Source of the DNA: Rhexocercosporidium sp. MPI-PUGE-AT-0058
Lineage: Eukaryota; Ascomycota; Leotiomycetes; Helotiales
Assembly: GCA_020746875.1 (NCBI GenBank)
Contig: JAGTJL010000001.1
Coordinates: forward strand, 248,001-312,000
Direction of reading: 5' to 3'
Length of the DNA stretch: 64,000 nt
Below the pieces are notes generated by a model. It saw only the letters and a program-made list of their open reading frames with translations. It was not told the DNA's origin and did no database searches. Below are positions 46,877-57,396 of this stretch, piece after piece (position 1 is the stretch's first letter; every line of letters starts with the position of its first letter). The position numbers and the translations under genes were made by a program.

Positions 46877-49827
46877 TTATGAAAGTATCGATTCCTTCTT
46901 GGTCATGTCCCCCGGACTCGATACCTTTGGCAACGGCGGTAGATCCTTATCTAGACTGCTCCTACTCAAAGGTCTTCGAACTGACCCGTTCCCATTCGGG
47001 CTGTAGTTTTTCGCAGGTGTAAGAGGTCGCTCATCAGTGGCGTCCTTTGCTGGCGTGAGTGGTCTTGCATCATCAGGCTCATCCCCTTTACTCCTCCAAC
47101 TCCTCCCACTTCTTCCCCCAGTGCTACTCGCTTCACCCATTTCCTCCACAACAGGAAGAGTCTGGCCTTGCAAGCCACCAGTACGTTCTGCACTTGGGCT
47201 CCGAGCGACGGTGATCATGCGGGGGTCGGGTCTGTGACTTTCGTCCTCACCCTTTTTCTCCCCCTTAATTGCCTCCTTCTCATTCCTCTGCAACGTTGCA
47301 TTGGTGTTGCTGGATCGCCGTACATGCGGGCCGTCGGAGCGTCTTCCAGAATCAATTGAGGTAGTGTTGCGATTAGAAGTTGAGTTAGTATGTGGTGCTG
47401 GACGCAGAGCTGCCTCCTGTGCTTCGCGTGCTGCTTCTTCGGGGCTCTTTGTGACGCCCTCGATGAACTCGATGAATCTGTTTCCATACGGCTCGGGTGC
47501 AATAGGCGAGATGAGTTTCTTGTCTTGGCTAAGGCCCTCTATTTCATGGTTAGCATGGGCTTCCGACTGGGTATAACACGGTTTACTTACTGAAGAAATG
47601 TTCCAGCTTCTTCACAGTACCATAATGCGTGAGGCAATCAATAATCGAAAGGAAGAAAATTTCGTCTCCGGGGCTGTTATCCTCGTGCGTGGCTCTGAAC
47701 CCACCATCGTCGCTGTAGAATGTGAATTCGCGTTTGGCAGTATTCTCCTCCAAATGATCCGGCATCCTCGAACTGCTCTGGCCCATTGGTATCGGTTTTT
47801 CTTGTTTGATGATTTGCCTTAATTCCCTCGCTTTTCGGATGTTTTCCAATTTGCTGGGGGTTCTCATCAACATTCCTCTTCCATCTGGCCCTTGCGTTTC
47901 ATCTGCTGGGTTGTCTCCCCCAGGTTGGAAGACCTGAAGAGTCTTGTCGCGTAGGTTCTCCTGATTTCCTCTTTGCAGGTCATGAATTCCAACAAGCATA
48001 CTGTAGTCCATGATCTTCAGCTTCTGTAGAAGGTGTACATCTTTTTCCATTTGTTCGAAAAATAATCGTTTCTTCTCTGGTCCAAACTCAAGATGCAAGT
48101 TCCGCCTCAACCAATTGAGATCTTTGAGGGTCGCCCGAGGATTCTTCTCTAAGTCTTCTTCCTTGAAGTCACGTCCAATCGTAGAGCCCTTCAAATCAAA
48201 TGTTTTGTGGATGTCCCTGTGGGGAGGGAACAGGTTGTTCATGACAACAAAGTGTATCTTCCGTCCGTACGGCATTTTGACTCGGTGCAGTCCATAGAAT
48301 TGCGAAAGAAGGGTGTTGGGATTTTGCTCGACGTGGGCGTAGTATTCTCTCAAGATCTTCCTTAAGAACTTGTGCTCGGCATGATGGATGGTCTTGATGA
48401 TGTATTTGTAATCTCGCGAGAAGTAGAAGAAGCTCCCACTCTTTCCCGGTGATCCAAGCTCCGAAAGAATGTACTTGCTTGTCAACGACATCAAGTAGTC
48501 CGCCGGATCAAGCTTGAACTTGGACCGTAAATGTCGGAATACCCAAGGGGCATAATCTTTGAACTTAAAGTCGTATTTCGCAGAAGGTGTCAATTCGTTT
48601 CCGGTACTATAGAAGTCAGTCCTGTTCTTCGCGCCGTCTACATCAAACTTACATGTCAAAAGAAAACTTGTGCCGAGCCTCGAAGTCCGCATCTGTCAAC
48701 GGACGGTCCAACTTTGCATTAGTTCTGGAAACCGTAAACCGAATTCCAGTTAGCATGTTGTACGCAGTGACCCAGTTTACATGGTTCTGGTCGACCTTGG
48801 TCCCGACCACTACTCTGTCGTCATCCTCCTCATCTTTCCTTCTCCTTTTGCTCGCCCTTTTTTGCCGGACTGCTTCTGCCCACAACATTGCATCTTCATC
48901 TGGCTGTATCTCTTCGTGTGGCATGTTCGAATGTATAGATTGCGTGTGCCTCCGGTTGAGACTTAGTGAGCCTCGTCGTACACCTGCAGCTATACTTGTG
49001 GGAGAGAACCTCCCACTGGTGAACACCGAATCTTCACCATCCCGAGAACTCCGACTAGGTCCAGGCTTGGGTACTTGCAGTGTATGCCGATGCTGAAGCT
49101 GCGAAGGTCCCGGATGCTGTGGAAGTGAGGTCGTAGAAGGGGAAGGCGCGAGCGGAGCTGGGTATGAAGGCGGAGACGAGAATCGATGGGGAGATGGCGG
49201 GGCCCGAGTTGGGCACTCCGGAAGTTGAGGAGTCGCTGGTAAGACTGATGATGTGTAAGTCAACGGGCCTGTACTTTGAGGATTCGTCGATATAGGGGAC
49301 GGAACACTGATTCGTTTGGTTGCTTCGGTATCTCCGTTTGTCGAGTGCTTTGTGTCGAGGGTGTTTGGAAAAGTTCCATTTGTCGACGCGACAGAGCTTC
49401 TGTCACCATATGATGTCCTGGCCATTCCATTCGTCGGGGCCGGACTCTTCCTCCCATTCTCTGTTCCCCCATTGATACCGCCGTTCACCGACAAAGTGCT
49501 GCCATTTCGTGATGACCGCTGGTCCCAGGTACTCCCACTTGTCCGTCCATTCGGCAGGGAGCTCAGCCCTCCATCATGAAGCGTGTCGCCATTCATCTGT
49601 ACTCTGCCGCTGTCCATATACCCTTCCGGCCCGTCTACGCTGCCCTTGGTGGATGTGTGCGAGTAGGTTCGGTTGTTCCCATTGACCTTCTCTTGGGAGT
49701 GCCGGATGTGACTGGGACCATCGTGATGGAAGCTATTCGACGAGTGCATAGGTCCTGTGTCGTCGGCCAGAAACGATGGCATCTCAACTGCGTGTGGCAT
49801 TCGAGAGACAGACGCAGGTGTTACCAC
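46877..49827 (-). CDS. phosphatidylinositol-4-phosphate 5-kinase (Mss4/Its3 type)
   Basis: Exons 49827-48653, 48606-47591 and 47538-46877 give 950 residues. Residues 1-340 are a Ser/Asn/Pro-rich disordered region. The PIPK catalytic domain runs from about 345 to 750: a Gly-rich nucleotide loop [19 protein letters not shown] near 445, [10 protein letters not shown] near 530, the catalytic [11 protein letters not shown] near 592, a specificity region, and [21 protein letters not shown] before the C-terminal [10 protein letters not shown]. The remaining tail is Ser/Pro/Arg-rich with two RPLTPAK repeats that look like phosphosites. It makes PI(4,5)P2 at the plasma membrane, controlling actin, endocytosis and polarity. 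Essential in yeasts. The splice of exon 2 to 3 interrupts the conserved FF|KGL. Confidence 0.95.
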
Positions 49828-52654
49828 CTTATCGTCGTCGCCCAGGGTCTGGGAGGGTAGGGGAGGCTATTGACGTCGAAAGGAGGCCGGATCTGCGAGC
49901 GCGGTCGGGAGACTTGGAAAGTGGTGTTTCTTTGACTGAGCGAAGCGTTCCTTGGGATTCGAGATCGGGGAAGCTGCTGCAATGAAGTATATCGGCATGT
50001 CTCTAGAAGCTGGAAGGCATTGGGTCGTGGTCGTGGCTGCGCGGTTGTCTGGGTGTTCTTGGGGGGTTCTGAGTAGTGGAGTGGATTCGCAAATGAGTTG
50101 TGTTTAAAATAGCGTGTGCACATGCAAGGGGATGGGATTGGATTGAAGAGGCTGAGCCGATGCCAGCACACTGCTGTGCAACTAACTATTATTATGGGAA
50201 GAGAAATGGAAAGAAAGAAAGAAGGCGCACGCAAAATGTCCAAAAGCACGCGGAATAGAGCAAAGATTGTTTCGTTTTGTCACGGTGATTGTTAGCTGGC
50301 TGGTTTTGCAATTGAAGGGTTCACGGTCCGGGTTGGACTTCTGTTGCATTGCTTAATTCTTGGTAACTTGGCTGGGCATCATATTTCGGGCTTAGCGCCG
50401 GAGGATATGTATGACCGATCCGAGCGGAGAGCTTATGTAGCTTCACCATGCTTCGGCTTTCTTCATTTCCTCCTTTGTTTTGGATCGTTTAAGAACTACA
50501 CTACAAAGAAAAATATGTACAATGTTTGGAGGAGTGGGTGTTACTTTCTCTCTCTCCAGCCTGAGGAGTTTTCAAAGTTGTCATCGGGCGTTCTGTTGTC
50601 TCGTTTCGGCAGAGTTGCGGCGGACTTGCGGTCAGGAAATAGCCTTTTGACCTCGCCCATTCAGATTTGTTGTCAACCTCGTGAAGCGTGTCACCATCCA
50701 AGACATCGAACTGGGCCAAATGCAAAGCACACCTCCAAAGATGAGCGTGTGGAATCAATCCGAATGTAAACATGCAACTTCTATTTGGGTGAGTGCCTAT
50801 CTACAGGCCTTGTCGTTGGGCTGTTGCGCTCACAACCTCTTGGGTTCGCCCGTTTCCGTCTACGTTAAATTCCTAAATCCTGCTGTGTGCTCCAGCCATT
50901 TTATGGCTTTCCAAGTTTCTATCCTCCCTTTTATTCGAATGAATAACGCGTGTTTCAAGTTCTGTACTGCAGTGCTCACAAGTACACTGAACTCTTGGAG
51001 GAGAGTTGCATTGTTCCCTTGCTTTACTTTACCCGGCATCCAACAATTCATGCATACGCCGCATGATGGCATAGATGGTAGGCTACAGCTGTTATTATTG
51101 TTCTCGGCGTCCAATTGGATCAAGAATCAGCATCTGTTTTTTTGAACACCCATCGCATCCTCGTGATCTTTATGTGGAATTCATGCTACGAACATGAAGA
51201 TTCCTTTACCTCTCCAAGTGTTACAAATCTCGCAACTGGGTAGCCAGGGTTTTCCTCCAGGCTTCTTTCAGCAGATATCAACCTTTAAAATGCCTAATTT
51301 GAAGTTCGAGAAGGTCATCCAATACTAGTTAGTGCATGGAGTTTGTCTTCCTACCTTTCTACTACCCTAAGCACTAAAAGGTCCTTAGGAAATGCTGAAT
51401 TGGTGCTCTACGATTAGTATCGCAGTTGTATTATGCCTGTAGTACTTTAACGTAGTCATAGACATCAGCACCTCCGACCTAGTCACACCATCACCCCATT
51501 CTAGCCACAAGAACGCACCTCTCTATCTCTAAAATTTATTATTGTCCTTGACCTACGAAGCCAACTGTACCAACATATTCTCCAACCCTGTCGGCGTCTA
51601 AATATCAGTCTCCAAGCAAGGGTCACCTTCTATATCTCAGACCTCATAGTCAGAGACCAAGTATTCGAAGAAGCAACTCCTCTCGGCTACAAAGACTGCA
51701 TGTACTGCAACTAGAATCTTGACACCGTGCTTCCTCTCGGCCTTTTCAGCGCCTCCTCGCCCCAGACCGACACATCTCCCATCGTCAGCTTGACATCGTA
51801 GTATCTCTCGACGAGAATATCTTCTCTAATTGTCTATCTCGAAATGTCAGAGACGGCGAAGGCCAACTAGTTATCCTCCGATCTCGAAATCGTCATTCCC
51901 ACCACCAACAAAACAGACGAGTGGGCGGGAAACAGTCTCTAGAAAACGACAGCCAACTCCTTGTCGTTCAGTCGTGAACCGCCCCTCACATCTTTATCAC
52001 CCCCCTCCCCCGCCCGCCCCCAACCATAGCCGTCTCCTATAAAAATAAAAAATAAACAGCTCCTGGATGGCCCTCCCCAAAGCCTAATCAAGATCTCTTA
52101 TTAAATCTATAGGCGCTAAAGACTAGGGCCCATTCGCGTTCGTGGACTCCGACAGGCCTTGGAGATGCTTGATTTGACTATTGAGCTTGTTGGACGGGAA
52201 CTCTTGTTTACGCTGTGTAGTTATACCTTTGAGCAGAACTAAGATGGGAGGATCTCTTGCTTGCGTGCATTTTGGGTAGGCTTTGAGGACGATGGTATAA
52301 TTTTTTTTTTGTTAAGGGAGCGCTTTCTTGAAGACGTGGGTTACAGTTTGGGATTGGGAGAGGAGGACAATTGGGCGTAAATCTAGATGTTTGGTTGAAG
52401 AGCCATTGAGACAATCATACTGGCTGGTATTGAAATTGCTGGAGCTATTCACGCAGTCTGATGTATATTAGAGAACATCCGATGATCCCCGCGTCAGATG
52501 AGAATCTACTTGTTGGTTGTGTGTCTCGGAGTAGGGACTATACTTCATGGTGCCAAGAATAGTGATACGATTTTACTTGAATGATTTTTCTTTTGAACAA
52601 TTACAGTTTGAACATGATCATGTGATACATCTAGATATTAAAACATGATGCTAT
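49828..52654. other. 2.8-kb intergenic region
   Basis: The left part is the 5' side of the kinase gene (C/T-rich on the minus strand). The right part contains a decayed frame (listed separately). A poly-T run of ten lies at 52,301-52,310. No intact gene. Confidence 0.5.
51505..52029 (+). pseudogene. decayed reading frame interrupted only by TAG codons
   Basis: One plus-strand frame reads for about 175 codons with protein-like content (LDLRSQLYQHILQPCRRL, ARVTFYISDLIVRDQVFEEA). It is broken by four TAG codons at 51712, 51799, 51868 and 51940. The stops that bound it at 51502 and 52027 are also TAG; no TAA or TGA occurs. TAG is one C-to-T change from CAG and one G-to-A from TGG, so the pattern suggests mutation decay. 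It might instead be chance. The opening is loosely like fungal F-box/2EXR-type proteins, but I cannot assign it. Confidence 0.3.
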
Positions 52655-54317
52655 TTACATAACCAGCTTCGGTCCGTGGAATCTCGTTGGTCCATCTTCA
52701 ATCGTGCTGTACTTGACGCTCGTTCTCTTTGGGAACCCCTTGAACGAGACAGCATACGTAGCAACGGAGTGAGCAACAAGCTGTTCTTCGTTAGCAAGCG
52801 ATCTTCAAAATGCAAGTAGGAAAAAGGATATGGAGGTACTGACCTTAGTGTTCAACTCCCACGCCTCCAAAGCCAAGTTATCCACAGTGTCACAAAGCTG
52901 ATGGTAGCAGGGATCAAACCACTGCCCAGCAGTCCCACCAAACATCTCCTCCTCCTCTTTTGTCTTGACGCCCTCAGCACCGGTGGCAATACCACCACCC
53001 GGGATGCCGTTCTTGATAAAAGCATCATAATCACTCCTCCCATCAAAAGGAATATACGTATAATTCAACCCATGAGCCTCATACCAATCCGTGTACAGAT
53101 CTCTTAGCTCCTCCGATCCAACGGGATTCACCGCATCCGTAGCATTATACACTTGATAGGCATAATTCGGGGAAGCCAGCATATCGTAATCCATAAACAA
53201 GCGAATTTTCAAGTTTTCCGACTCGGACAGCTGAGAGACATAGTAGTCAGAGCCGAGAAGTCCTTCCTCTTCACCCGCCCACCATGCGAATCTGACGCAG
53301 TTATTGACGCTGTATTTCGTAAGATGTGTAGCGATTTCCAGGAGCGTGAGAGATCCAGTCCCATCATCGTTGATTCCAGGACCCTCGGAAACACTATCGC
53401 TGTGTCCGCCCAACATGACGCAGTTCTCCTGATCGCCGCCCTTGGTCTGCGCTACAATATTCGTAGTGCCTGTATTGCGAACAATAGCGTCGATGTACGC
53501 TGACGAGCTGACGTTCTTTCCGGCTTTCAATTCCTTGAGGTATTCCTGCGCATCCTTGTTCGAGATACCGAATGTGGCGATGTGGTGTTTATCAGGCTGG
53601 CCGAGTGTTCCTGACAAGCTGCCTTTCTCGTTGTTGTACACCACAGCAGCGACAGCTCCCGCCTTCCCAGCAGCAGCCGATTTGTCTCCGAATCCACACG
53701 AGCCCCGGCGGATGAACGCTATCCATTTATCAGGAGTGTTGGTAGGGTAATCAGAGGCATGACAGCCTTCATTCTCGACGAAGAGGAGTTGGCCAAAGAC
53801 TGCATCCTTGTTGGGGGTTGGAGGAGTCAGGGACATGGCCTGTGTGGATTCTGGTTCCTTGTCTCCAAGCACGAGCCGGTATTCGAAGACATTGCCGACG
53901 ACCGCATTGAAGGTTTGGTTCGAGAGCGTGTAGTAATCTCCTAGGGCGTCGAGAGTAGAGTAGATATATTCGAGCGTGCCGAGGTGGCCTGTACGACGTG
54001 GGTTAGCCGTTGAAGCTTAAGCTTCAGAGTGGGATATCTCTATCTCTTGGGATTTATTGCTTGCCTTCACTCCCAATTACTCTTGTAGGATGGTTGTACT
54101 CCTTTTTGCCCAGCTGCGCGATCTCGAAAAGCTGCTCAGCGCGTTTAAGGAGGTTCTTGGACTTGATATCGGTTTGGATTGCCTCGGAGCTGACCAGAGG
54201 CTTGCTATTGGCGTTGATAGCTGTTTGGGAGCTAGAGCGTCCGTCGTTGAGAGGCTGCTGGATATGGGATGCGCTTGCCACTGCAGATAGCGCAATGAGG
54301 GATAGGAGGCGTGTCAT
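52655..54317 (-). CDS. secreted M28 aminopeptidase with PA domain (leucine aminopeptidase / Ape3 type)
   Basis: Exons 54317-54065, 53988-52844 and 52780-52655 give 507 residues. A signal peptide covers about residues 1-17 (MTRLLSLIALSAVASAS). A protease-associated (PA) domain follows (GQLLFVENEGCHASDY, WIAFIRRGSCGFGDKS). The M28 zinc site comes next: GGHSDSV (His near 280), GINDDGTGS (bridging Asp), AGEEEGLLGS (catalytic and zinc Glu), NFDM-like MDYDMLAS (Asp) and CYHQLCDT (His). Six or more N-glycosylation sequons are visible. It removes N-terminal residues from peptides outside the cell or in the vacuole. The first intron (54064-53989) appears to use a GC donor and contains a perfect 16-bp palindrome. 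An alternative GT donor five bases upstream would shorten the protein by two residues. Confidence 0.93.
54011..54026. repeat. perfect 16-bp palindrome inside an intron
   Basis: TGAAGCTTAAGCTTCA, centred at 54018/54019, lies within the first intron of the aminopeptidase gene. It could fold as a hairpin in the pre-mRNA between donor and branch site. Confidence 0.7.
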
Positions 54318-55448
54318 GTTGAAGCTCTGGATTTGGCAGCTTCAATTGAGGTTGTTGAACGAGGTGTGAGGAAGTGAAGGTTGCATGACCCGTACACAGG
54401 AAGCTCGAAATGTCGACATCGGAAGCGCATCGGCGAGGCAACGCGATAAGGATGTCTTGGCAGTGTAGCCTTGCATATTGACTCACGTGTGACAGTCCTT
54501 AGGAATTCTTTTGCAGAGGATAATCTTGTTAACAAGTTGAAGTAGGTACACTGTCCTAGTTCGATGATGTCTGGGAAAAGAACAACCCCATGATGCTCAA
54601 ATTCTTCTCACGTGAATTTGTTTTTATTTGCCCCTGGATTCACAAGCGAGGTCATTCGTGAACTGCTTTGGCGAGAATCTTTTGTGTCTGGGTCTGGTCT
54701 GGTAACGTTTGCTGGAACACATTTTGATTTCTGAAGGATTTCGCCGAGAAAAGGACTCAGAATAGCAGTGGTTCAGCCCAAAAAATGAAATCAGAATGAG
54801 TCGAAGCTCGTTCAGAGACAGGGTAGTGAAGGTCTCGGACTGCCCGAGAAGCGAGAAAGGCACCTCTGGCGGATCTCTTGCAGACTTGTAACTATCCTTA
54901 ATTAACATGATCCATCTATCTCAGTTGAACTGTCTGCACATTTCAATCGACGATCAAATCTTGCAAACTGGCCAACCAAAAATTGGTAACGCCAGGAGTC
55001 CTCTTTGTGGAACGAATGACAACCGCAGAGATTGCTCAGAATACCACTCTGTGCAACATCATCCCAACACAGCAGCCACATCGATAAAGTGCAGAATATT
55101 GCTTGGGAATGACTGCCATTTCTCATGTCTTGACCGCCGAGTACAGTGGTTAGAGAAATGTCACCTCCACCACTCAAACTACCTGAGCCTCTTAACATCA
55201 ACGTTACTAACCATACATTGCTCAGTGTAATTAAAAGTGGAACCTTCCCCCTCTTCTAGCATACTCCGATGCAACTAGGCGCAAATCTATTTCAAGGAGC
55301 ATATCAACCTGAGCAACGTGACATTGCAGCCTAGAGCCTCCAATACTAGATGTATATTTGCAGATCACCCTGTCGTGTAAAGATTAGTCCACCAAGACGA
55401 AATAGAAACCTCGTCACCGGAGAACAAAACGCCGTCGCAAGCCCAGCA
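54318..55448. promoter_or_regulatory. divergent region, aminopeptidase / NIS synthetase-like gene
   Basis: About 1.1 kb between two divergent genes. No conserved element was recognised, and the small open frames are not supported. Confidence 0.4.
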
Positions 55449-57113
55449 ATGAGTTGTTTCTTCCTCTGCAAGAAGTCCGACGCCAATCGCAGTTATCAGA
55501 CTAGGGACTGGGACTCAGGAACGGAGAGTACGAATTCAACAGCCGCCACAGTCGATACCGATCTGACAACCACAAGCACCATGAGCGAACTCTCCAATCA
55601 AGAGAAAGCAGAATTTGCATCCTTCTCGAGAGTCACAGCTTGTCTGATCAATGAAAAGCTCGTTCAATCTACCTTCACTGAGTCTCTGGTGACGATTTCC
55701 CATCCGGATTCAACGGATCAAATTACAATACAATTAGCACAGCAACCTATCGTCGCTGGCTTCGTCCACCCCTCTGAGCTTGGCACGGATATTGTGTATA
55801 ATGGAATCCCTCTCAGGCTCAAAGGATCGTGTATGATGAACATATTTGGGAAGTGGGCAGGTGTGGGTGTTTCGAAATTCCACTTGGAGCTCGACAACTC
55901 TGCCATCAACCTTGAAATAGCGTACAAAAATCCTCCTGTTGCCGAGCTAGACTCTCCAACTATCGATTGGGAGCAAAGTATCATAGAAGGACATTCTATC
56001 CATCCCTGGCATAAATGCAGATATCCTGTCGTGGATGACTTCAAAACTGCCAAGCTGTATTTCCTCGCCATTCCTCGGGACAGAATGGATGTGGTGGGCG
56101 AATATGATACCTGGATAAAACAAATCGTCACAGTCGAAGTAGAGAAAGACCGAATAGTTCTGCCGGTCCACGAAATGCAATTATCGAACGTACTCAAAAC
56201 ATTTCCGGAGGTCCAAGTCCTCCCCCAGACAATCACTGGTCACCCCCAGAGCTCGCTCCGCACAATATCCGTCTCTTCACCAGATTTCTGTATCAAGATC
56301 CCGCTGCCTATCAAAGTCACTTCGATCGTGCGAACTATTCGACCGTGGGCTATAACAATCGGTCACCGCCTTGAACCTGTTCTGCAGGTAATTGAGAGAG
56401 CAGTCTCGGATTCCGGCGGTTCTTTGATCATAGCACGAGAATTCGCAGCTGCCGCATCTCAAAGCGAACATCTAGGTTGCATCATACGAGAAAGTACCGA
56501 GTCCGTAGCGTTGAGAACAGGAGATCGGATCATAGTTTGCGCAGCGATGGTCGAGCATGTCGATGCAATATGGGGAGACGATTTCGATAAGACGTTGGTA
56601 TTGAGGGAGTTCTGCAAACAAATGTTCAGAGCTACCTTGCCTTCCGTCTTACTCCACGGATTTGCTCTCCAGGCTCATATGCAGAACCTGCTTATTCGAA
56701 TTGACCCCGTTACTCGAGCCATCAAAGGCTTCGTAGCTCGAGATCTAGGTTCATTTCGAGTTCATCGGCCGACTTTCCTTCAGTCAACTTCGCTTGATAT
56801 TGATACATCGTGGATGTTGACGAGCGTTGATACACTAGATAAGATATACGAATATGCCTTGATGGTCATCCATGGTAATCTGTCATCGATGATCCGAGCG
56901 CTGAAGTTGGACCGTATGCCTGCATGGAGAATAGCTAGGGAAGAATTAGAAAAGCTCGTGCTTCCTAACAATGAGAGGGCGATGAAAATATGGCTTGCAA
57001 GTCCTACCAGCGATGCTCGTGCGCATCTTTCGATGCAGCTGTTTGGGGTGGAGAGGGAGTGTCAGGTTGTGGAGGCTCCGAATCACTTCTACGACTGTCA
57101 GTGCAATGAATGA
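55449..57113 (+). CDS. IucA/IucC-family siderophore synthetase-like protein (NIS synthetase)
   Basis: A single exon of 554 residues from the preferred start (an in-frame ATG at 55350 would add 33 residues of odd composition). Family marks in order: EGHSIHPWHKCR near residue 179 (the 'GHP-HP-xK-R' ATP/carboxylate motif), SSLRTISV near 267, IKIPLPIKVTSIVRTI (the 'lKl-ltx-xT-xxR' block), HGFALQAHMQN near 403 (the 'HGxxxExHxQN' motif, with Gln for Glu), and RDLGSFR near 430. NIS synthetases adenylate a carboxylate such as citrate and join it to an amine or alcohol without a peptide synthetase. The substrate is unknown. An intronless gene of a largely bacterial family suggests horizontal transfer. 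It has no signal peptide. It is convergent with the flavoprotein gene 283 bases away. Confidence 0.8.
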   Translation: MSCFFLCKKSDANRSYQTRDWDSGTESTNSTAATVDTDLTTTSTMSELSNQEKAEFASFSRVTACLINEKLVQSTFTESLVTISHPDSTDQITIQLAQQPIVAGFVHPSELGTDIVYNGIPLRLKGSCMMNIFGKWAGVGVSKFHLELDNSAINLEIAYKNPPVAELDSPTIDWEQSIIEGHSIHPWHKCRYPVVDDFKTAKLYFLAIPRDRMDVVGEYDTWIKQIVTVEVEKDRIVLPVHEMQLSNVLKTFPEVQVLPQTITGHPQSSLRTISVSSPDFCIKIPLPIKVTSIVRTIRPWAITIGHRLEPVLQVIERAVSDSGGSLIIAREFAAAASQSEHLGCIIRESTESVALRTGDRIIVCAAMVEHVDAIWGDDFDKTLVLREFCKQMFRATLPSVLLHGFALQAHMQNLLIRIDPVTRAIKGFVARDLGSFRVHRPTFLQSTSLDIDTSWMLTSVDTLDKIYEYALMVIHGNLSSMIRALKLDRMPAWRIAREELEKLVLPNNERAMKIWLASPTSDARAHLSMQLFGVERECQVVEAPNHFYDCQCNE

Positions 57114-57396
57114 GAATAGTATGCTTTAGCTTGCTAGAGCATTAATAGAACCATAGAAAAATACATCTAGAAAGGGTAAAGCAAAATGAATCCGCATGTG
57201 AGGTGTTGTTGTGATTTTGAACTGGGAGCCTTTCAGATTTTGATGGTTGATATTCCTCCCGAAGTTCTCACACCCGTCCGAAACTGCTGCTACTGCTCAA
57301 TACCAGGGCTAGATCAGAGCATAAAGATATCCGCATGAAAGGATAGTTTGAGGACGGATGCCTGTCCACAATGCATGAATACCTCATATGACAGGC

